A model generated the notes under the pieces. It was given only the letters and a program-made list of their open reading frames with translations. It searched no databases and was not told the DNA's origin. Positions 54,901 through 64,000 of a stretch of 64,000 nucleotides of DNA are shown here, piece after piece (the stretch's first letter is position 1; every line of letters starts with the position of its first letter). Made by a program: the position numbers and the translations under genes. Source of the DNA: Flavobacteriales bacterium (GTDB lineage Bacteria > Bacteroidota > Bacteroidia > Flavobacteriales_F > PHOS-HE28). The DNA lies in contig JADIYA010000001.1 in NCBI GenBank assembly GCA_016705545.1, positions 1-64,000 on the forward strand. Reading direction: 5' to 3'.

Positions 54901-57177
54901 ATGTACCGCCTATTGACCGCCGTCCTGCTCCTGCTGACCGTAGCGCGCATGCAGGGCCAACGCGTCGGCGTGGTCCTCAGCGGCGGCGGCGCCACGGCCA
55001 TGACGCACATCGGCGTGCTGAAAGCGCTGGAAGAGAATGGCATTCCCATCGATTGCATCACCGGCAGCAGCATGGGCGCGTTGGTCGGGGCCCTGTATGC
55101 ATCGGGCTACTCACCAGCGGAGATGGATTCGCTCTTCCGCACCGATCTGTATCGCATCATGGCCGAAGGCGGCACAGAGGCCAGGCATACGTACTACTTC
55201 AAGCAGGACCGGCCCGATGCCTCCTTGATCAACCTGCGCTTCGATGTGGATACGTTGATCCAGACCTCCCTGCCCACCAACCTGCGCAGCCCTGCCCTGC
55301 TCGATTTCGAACAGATGCGCGGCTTCGCTCCGGCTGCTGCGGCTTCGGGCTACGACCTCGACAGCCTCTTCGTGCCCTTCCGATGCGTGGCCAGTGACAT
55401 CACGGCGCAACGCTCGGTGGTGTTCCGCAAAGGGGACCTGGCATTGGCCGTGCGGGCGAGCATGAGCTATCCGTTCTACTTCAAACCCATCCGCGTCGAC
55501 GGCCACCTGATGATGGACGGCGGGCTGTACAACAACTTCCCGAGCGATGTGATGTACTCCGACTTCTTCCCTGACCTGATCATCGGAAGCAACGTGAGCA
55601 GCAATTCATCACCCCCGAACGAGGACGACCTGGTGAGCCAGTTGCGCGCCATGATGCAGGAGCCCACCAATTTCTCCGTGATCTGCGAGAACGGCGTGAT
55701 CATCGAGCCCCGCACGGAAGTCTCGCTCTTCGACTTCTCGGATCCCGGGCGAGCCATCGACGATGGGTACCGCGCTGCTCAGGAGCGCATGCCGGAGATC
55801 CTTGCGCAGATCCATACCCGTGCCGATCCAGACCGATTGCGTGCGTTGCGCCGGGCCTTCCGTGCGCGCATGCCCGCGCTGCTCTTCGATCAGGTGAGCA
55901 TCGTCGGCCTGCGGCGCTCCGCCACGCGCTACGCCTCGCGCGTGGTGGATCGCTCCGGAAAGCCCCTTGAGGCGGAAAATCTCAAGCGCGCGTACTTCCG
56001 CCTGCTCGCGGATCACAACATCGCCTTCCTGCATCCTCGGGCCACCTTCAACGCCGCGACCAGCCGTTACGACCTCACGCTAACGGCGAAGCGCCAGAAA
56101 CGCCTGGAGGTGCGCTTCGGCGGCATGTTCTCCTCGCGTCCCATCAATACCGGCATGGTCGCCTTGCGCTACAACCTCTTCGGTGCGCGCATCTCACGCG
56201 CAGGCCCTTTCCTACTTCGGCAAGTACTACATCGCCGGCCAGGTGCGCTGCGCGCGGACCTGCCACGCGCGCCGCTGTACCTGGAACCGGTATTCGCCCT
56301 TCAGCGCTGGGACTACTTCAGCAGCTTCAGCACCTTCTTCGATGAAGTGCAGCCCAGCTTCGTGGTGATGAAGGAGACCTGGGGCGGCCTGAACGCAGGC
56401 ATGGGCATGGGCAACAAAGGCCTGCTCCGCTTCGATGCCAAGGTGGCCGAAACGCGCGACAGCTATTATCAGACCGACGCCTTCACCGGCCGCGATACGA
56501 GCGACGTCACTTACTTCGATTACGGAACGAGCGGCCTGATGCTCACGCGCAACTCGCTCAACCGCAAGCAGCACCCCAATGCGGGCGAAGCCTTGAGCCT
56601 CTGCATCCGCGGCTACTCCGGGAAGGAGCGCACGGTTGCCGGGAGCACGCAGACGGAGCCGGGACAGCGATTCCTTGACCAGCACGATTGGTTCTCGGTG
56701 AAGGCGCAATGGGACCAGTATCTCCTGCCACGCGGGAAGGTCCGATTCGGCGTGCTTGCCGAGGGCGTATACAGCACCATGCCGATGTTCCAGAACTACA
56801 CGGCCAGCATCATCCGGGCGCCTGCATTCGAACCAACGCCCGAGAGCCGCACCTACTTCATGGAGCAATTCCGCGCACCCAAGTACATCGCCGGCGGATT
56901 GCGGTCGATCATCGCGGTGGCGCGTGAGCGTCTCGATCTGCGTCTCGAGGGGTATGTGTTCCAGCCGTATGAACCCATCGTGCGGGGCGAAGGCAATGAA
57001 GGCACCACGGCCCCGGCTTTCACCGAGCGCTACTACATCGGATCCGGCTCGCTCATTTACCAGAGTCCGATCGGGCCGGTCTGGTTCAACCTCAGCTACT
57101 TCGACCAATTGCGGGAGCCCTGGGCCTGGAGCCTCAACTTCGGCTACATTCTCTTCAATCAGCGGCAGCACGAATGA
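54901..57177 (+). CDS. patatin-like phospholipase with C-terminal outer-membrane barrel
   Basis: A 758-aa protein with signal peptide MYRLLTAVLLLLTVARMQGQ. The patatin domain has the oxyanion loop LSGGGATAMTHIGVL (26-40), nucleophile Ser57 in GSSMGA and catalytic Asp in MMDGGLYNNFPSD (about 206). A POTRA-like linker follows (LLFDQVSIVGLRRS, 340-400), then a C-terminal beta-barrel region to the final Phe-containing strand (WSLNFGYILFNQRQHE). This is the layout of PlpD-type (type Vd) secreted lipases. Near 56200-56255 the frame reads PFLLRQVLHRRPGALRADL, while the neighbouring frame reads SYFGKYYIAGQVR, a typical barrel strand, so two compensating one-base indels are likely. It overlaps the next small gene by 4 bp. 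Confidence 0.87.
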   Translation: MYRLLTAVLLLLTVARMQGQRVGVVLSGGGATAMTHIGVLKALEENGIPIDCITGSSMGALVGALYASGYSPAEMDSLFRTDLYRIMAEGGTEARHTYYFKQDRPDASLINLRFDVDTLIQTSLPTNLRSPALLDFEQMRGFAPAAAASGYDLDSLFVPFRCVASDITAQRSVVFRKGDLALAVRASMSYPFYFKPIRVDGHLMMDGGLYNNFPSDVMYSDFFPDLIIGSNVSSNSSPPNEDDLVSQLRAMMQEPTNFSVICENGVIIEPRTEVSLFDFSDPGRAIDDGYRAAQERMPEILAQIHTRADPDRLRALRRAFRARMPALLFDQVSIVGLRRSATRYASRVVDRSGKPLEAENLKRAYFRLLADHNIAFLHPRATFNAATSRYDLTLTAKRQKRLEVRFGGMFSSRPINTGMVALRYNLFGARISRAGPFLLRQVLHRRPGALRADLPRAPLYLEPVFALQRWDYFSSFSTFFDEVQPSFVVMKETWGGLNAGMGMGNKGLLRFDAKVAETRDSYYQTDAFTGRDTSDVTYFDYGTSGLMLTRNSLNRKQHPNAGEALSLCIRGYSGKERTVAGSTQTEPGQRFLDQHDWFSVKAQWDQYLLPRGKVRFGVLAEGVYSTMPMFQNYTASIIRAPAFEPTPESRTYFMEQFRAPKYIAGGLRSIIAVARERLDLRLEGYVFQPYEPIVRGEGNEGTTAPAFTERYYIGSGSLIYQSPIGPVWFNLSYFDQLREPWAWSLNFGYILFNQRQHE

Positions 57178-57413
57178 TCACGCACGACCTGCTCGACGCG
57201 TACGAATCCGTGAAGGGCGATTACGAGAAGCTGCCTTGGGGCAAGCGGCCTTCTGAGGAGCTGTGGGAGGCGGTGGATGGCTTCCTGCTTGAGCTTCACC
57301 TGATCCAGTACGGTTACGCAGATGACGGCTATGCTCGCCATATTGAGCGGGAGTTGAAGAAGCGATGCGCCGACGCGAGCGTGATTGATCGGCTGAAGGT
57401 CATGCCATACTGA
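57174..57413 (+). CDS. hypothetical 79-aa protein, coupled to patatin gene
   Basis: 79 aa from ATG 57174, overlapping the patatin stop by 4 bp. No signal peptide. It is helical and acidic/basic mixed (LLDAYESVKGDYEKLPWGKR, EELWEAVDGFLLELHLIQYG, YARHIERELKKRCADASVID). I do not recognise the family. Tight coupling suggests co-expression with the phospholipase, and a clean terminator hairpin follows. Confidence 0.65.
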   Translation: MITHDLLDAYESVKGDYEKLPWGKRPSEELWEAVDGFLLELHLIQYGYADDGYARHIERELKKRCADASVIDRLKVMPY

Positions 57414-57422
57414 GCCGGAACG

Positions 57423-57451
57423 ACGAAGCCCTCCGTGCAGGAGGGCTTCGT
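57423..57451. terminator. bidirectional terminator between convergent genes
   Basis: ACGAAGCCCTCC, loop GTGCA, GGAGGGCTTCGT: a perfect 12-bp stem, 9 bp after the 79-aa gene stop and before the end of the rpoB-rpoC-DUF3467 unit. Confidence 0.85.
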
Positions 57452-57468
57452 GACTAGGCTATCGCGGG

Positions 57469-57789
57469 TCACGCCTGCGCGGCCGGACCGCCGAAGTTCA
57501 TCGGGATCTCGGGCATCTCGGTATCGCGGATGGGGCCGTGCACCTGCTCGAACTTGCTGATGTTATCAGCCAGGGCGCGCATCAGGCGCTTGGCATGTTG
57601 AGGGGTGAGCAGCATGCGCGAGCGCACCTTCGCCTTGGGCACACCGGGCATCACCCGCACGAAGTCCAGCACGAACTCGGAGTTGCTGTGGGTGATGATC
57701 GCCAGGTTGCTGTAAACGCCATCAGCCACCTCTTCGCTGATCTCGATGTTCAGCTGGTTGGGACGGGGTTGGTCTTTCTGGTCAGCCAT
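57469..57789 (-). CDS. DUF3467 family protein, downstream of rpoC
   Basis: A 106-aa protein starting ATG 57789 (MADQKDQPRPNQLNIEISEE). The family core GVYSNLAIITHSNSEFVLDFVRVMPGVPKAKVRSRMLLTPQHAKRL is intact. In Bacteroidota DUF3467 commonly follows rpoC, as here (91 bp after the rpoC stop). The function is unknown; the location suggests co-transcription with the transcription machinery. Confidence 0.9.
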   Translation of the reverse strand: MADQKDQPRPNQLNIEISEEVADGVYSNLAIITHSNSEFVLDFVRVMPGVPKAKVRSRMLLTPQHAKRLMRALADNISKFEQVHGPIRDTEMPEIPMNFGGPAAQA

Positions 57790-57880
57790 GATGTTCCATT
57801 GATGGAGCGGCAAGGTTCAAGCAGCGAGCGGCAAGTCCTGGACTCGCCGCTCGCTGACTCGCTACTTGTTCACTCCTGGG

Positions 57881-62179
<4,299 letters not shown>

Positions 62180-62229
62180 GTGCTCGCGTTGCTTGCTAGC
62201 GTTCGACGTTCAGTTGCTCACCGGATGGA

Positions 62230-64000
62230 TCACTCGAGTGACACGTTCAGTGCCAGGCCACGGAGTTCGTGGAGCAGCACGTTGAACGATTCCGGGATGC
62301 CCGGCGTGGGCAGGGGCTCGCCCTTCACGATGGCCTCGTAGGCCTTGGCGCGGCCCATCACGTCATCGCTCTTCACGGTGAGGATCTCCTGCAGGATATT
62401 GGCCGCACCGAAGGCCTCCAGTGCCCACACTTCCATTTCACCGAAGCGCTGGCCACCGAACTGGGCCTTACCGCCCAGCGGCTGCTGCGTGATGAGGCTG
62501 TATGGTCCGATGGAACGAGCGTGCATCTTGTCATCGACCATGTGCGCGAGCTTGATCATGTAGATCACGCCCACGGTGGCCGGCTGATCGAAGCGCATGC
62601 CGGTGCCGCCATCGGTGAGATAGGCCTTGCCGCTTCGCGGCAGACCGGCCTCATCGGTTTCGGCGTTGATCTGATCGATGGTGGCGCCATCGAAGATCGG
62701 CGTGGCGTATTTACGGCCCAGCTTCTTGCCGGCCCAGCCCAGCACGGTCTCGTAGATCTGCCCCAGGTTCATGCGGCTCGGCACGCCCAACGGGTTCAGG
62801 ACGATATCCACCGGGGTGCCATCCTCGAGGAAGGGCATGTCGGCATCGCGGACAATCTTGGCCACGATGCCCTTGTTGCCGTGACGACCGGCCATCTTAT
62901 CGCCCACGGTGAGCTTGCGCTTGGCAGCCACGTACACCTTGGCCAGCTTCACGATACCGGCTGGCAACTCGTCGCCGATGCTCACCTGGAATTTCTTCCG
63001 CTTGTAGGCACCGCTGATGTCGCTGTAGCGGATGTTGTAGTTGTGGATGAGCTGGCGCACCAGTTCGTTCACCTTCTTCTCAGCGGTCCAATCGGTGGGG
63101 TCCACGGTGATGAAGTCGATGGCCTGGAGCACTTTGGGGCTGAACTTGGTGCCCTTCTTGACCTGCTCTTCCTTGTACTTGTTGAAGACACCATTGCTGG
63201 CCTGGCCGCCCACCAGTTGCATCAGCTTGTCCATGAGCAGGTTCTTCAGGCCACCGAGCTCCTTGTCCTGCTCCTTGTCGATCTGGTCCAGGATGCCCTT
63301 CTCGTTGGCCTTGGCCTTCTTGTCCTTCATGGCACGGCTGAAGAGGCGCTTGTCGATGACCACGCCCTTGGTGCTGGGAGGCGCCTTCATGCTGGCATCC
63401 TTCACATCGCCGGCCTTGTCGCCGAAGATGGCGCGGAGCAGTTTCTCCTCGGGGCTCGGGTCGGTCTCGCCTTTCGGCGTGATCTTGCCGATGAGGATAT
63501 CGCCCTCCTTGATCTCAGCACCGATGCGGATCAGGCCGTTCTCGTCGAGGTCCTTGGTGGCCTCTTCTGAAACGTTGGGGATATCGCTGGTGAGCTCTTC
63601 GAGGCCGCGCTTGGTATCGCGCACCTCCATGATGTACTCATCGATGTGGATGGAGGTGAAGATGTCCTCGGAGGCGACGCGCTCACTGATCACGATGGCA
63701 TCCTCGAAGTTGTAGCCCTTCCAAGGCATGAAGGCCACCTGCAGGTTGCGGCCGATGGCCAGTTCCCCGTCCTGGGTGCCATATCCTTCGCAGAGCGGCT
63801 GTCCCTTGGTCACCTTCTCGCCCTTGCGCACCGTGGGGCGCAGGTTCATGCAGGTGCTCTGGTTGGTCTTCAGGAACTTGGTGAGCTTGTACTCCTTCTC
63901 ATCGCCCTCGAAGCTCACGATGCGCTCCTCATCGCTGCGCTTGTAGTCGATCACGATGCGGTCGCTGTCCACATGCTTCACCACGCCTTCGCCTTCGGCG
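62230..64000 (-). CDS. rpoB: DNA-directed RNA polymerase subunit beta, C-terminal part
   Basis: The last 590 or so residues of RpoB; the 5' part lies beyond the window end. Visible blocks: VRKGEKVTKGQPLCEGYGTQ, AFMPWKGYNFEDAIVISERV, GDKMAGRHGNKGIVAKIV (catalytic Lys region), DIVLNPLGVPSRMNLGQIYE, GGKAQFGGQRFGEMEVWALE and the end LHELRGLALNVSLE, where the common form is LKVSLE. The insertion region (about 63100-63450) is the usual Bacteroidota RpoB lineage segment. The frame is intact throughout. Confidence 0.98.
   Translation of the reverse strand, partial: AEGEGVVKHVDSDRIVIDYKRSDEERIVSFEGDEKEYKLTKFLKTNQSTCMNLRPTVRKGEKVTKGQPLCEGYGTQDGELAIGRNLQVAFMPWKGYNFEDAIVISERVASEDIFTSIHIDEYIMEVRDTKRGLEELTSDIPNVSEEATKDLDENGLIRIGAEIKEGDILIGKITPKGETDPSPEEKLLRAIFGDKAGDVKDASMKAPPSTKGVVIDKRLFSRAMKDKKAKANEKGILDQIDKEQDKELGGLKNLLMDKLMQLVGGQASNGVFNKYKEEQVKKGTKFSPKVLQAIDFITVDPTDWTAEKKVNELVRQLIHNYNIRYSDISGAYKRKKFQVSIGDELPAGIVKLAKVYVAAKRKLTVGDKMAGRHGNKGIVAKIVRDADMPFLEDGTPVDIVLNPLGVPSRMNLGQIYETVLGWAGKKLGRKYATPIFDGATIDQINAETDEAGLPRSGKAYLTDGGTGMRFDQPATVGVIYMIKLAHMVDDKMHARSIGPYSLITQQPLGGKAQFGGQRFGEMEVWALEAFGAANILQEILTVKSDDVMGRAKAYEAIVKGEPLPTPGIPESFNVLLHELRGLALNVSLE

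Noticed and set aside
62269..63570. 433-codon plus-strand open frame over rpoB
   Set aside because: Antisense shadow of rpoB with the same composition.

Overview
The window (about 60% GC by eye) looks like a chromosome piece from a GC-rich member of the Bacteroidota, probably Flavobacteriales. The evidence is several type IX secretion (T9SS) sorting domains of both type A (PNP-type) and type B (gliding-associated), a dialkylresorcinol/flexirubin-type pigment gene set, an exosortase/MSEP-CTERM pair, a rpoB-rpoC-DUF3467 block, and TAnnTTTG-like -7 promoter boxes just upstream of starts. The lineage is inferred from gene content only.

Layout. 1-5.2 kb: three tandem class III adenylate cyclase genes, all broken by frameshifts or internal deletion, then a frameshifted HPt protein. 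5.3-9.6 kb: a NarL-type response regulator fused in frame, with most of its HTH missing, to a beta-propeller hybrid histidine kinase. 9.7-14.4 kb: three secreted T9SS cargo genes, each preceded by the same roughly 65-bp element. 15.0-18.4 kb (minus): an MSEP-CTERM protein and its exosortase. 18.5-21.5 kb: fatty-acid desaturase, META-domain protein, rhomboid protease and a small CxxCH lipoprotein. 21.5-29.4 kb (minus): the pigment-type cluster (DarA, DarB, a 133-aa HTH-like protein, a BtrH-like acyltransferase, an ABC exporter, a FabF-like ketosynthase and a ketosynthase without its cysteine). 29.4-32.0 kb (minus): M1 peptidase and a YdcF/SanA-like lipoprotein. 32.2-36.4 kb: YugP-type protease, HerA-like ATPase, DoxX, TPR protein and a small T9SS cargo. 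36.5-40.9 kb: SMUG2-type glycosylase, ECF sigma factor coupled to a membrane GIN-domain protein, and a long-chain acyl-CoA ligase. 41.0-49.3 kb: two large T9SS surface proteins. 49.3-57.4 kb: NamZ-type muramidase, an FtsX-like permease, a frameshifted PLP/CBS-domain enzyme, a metal/cobalamin-binding receptor and a patatin/beta-barrel protein. 57.5-64.0 kb (minus): DUF3467, rpoC and the 3' part of rpoB, running off the window.

How the genes work together. The DarA/DarB cluster holds the condensing, acyltransfer and export functions for a dialkylresorcinol or aryl-polyene-ester pigment. It lacks the ammonia-lyase, ACP and reductive genes, so the pathway is either split across the genome or unusual. 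The exosortase and its MSEP-CTERM partner form a self-contained sorting pair. The T9SS cargo genes share an upstream element and may be co-regulated. Frameshifts are dense in the first 5 kb and sparse later. This may be real decay of redundant cyclase paralogues, long-read indel error, or both. It should be settled before reading biology into those genes.
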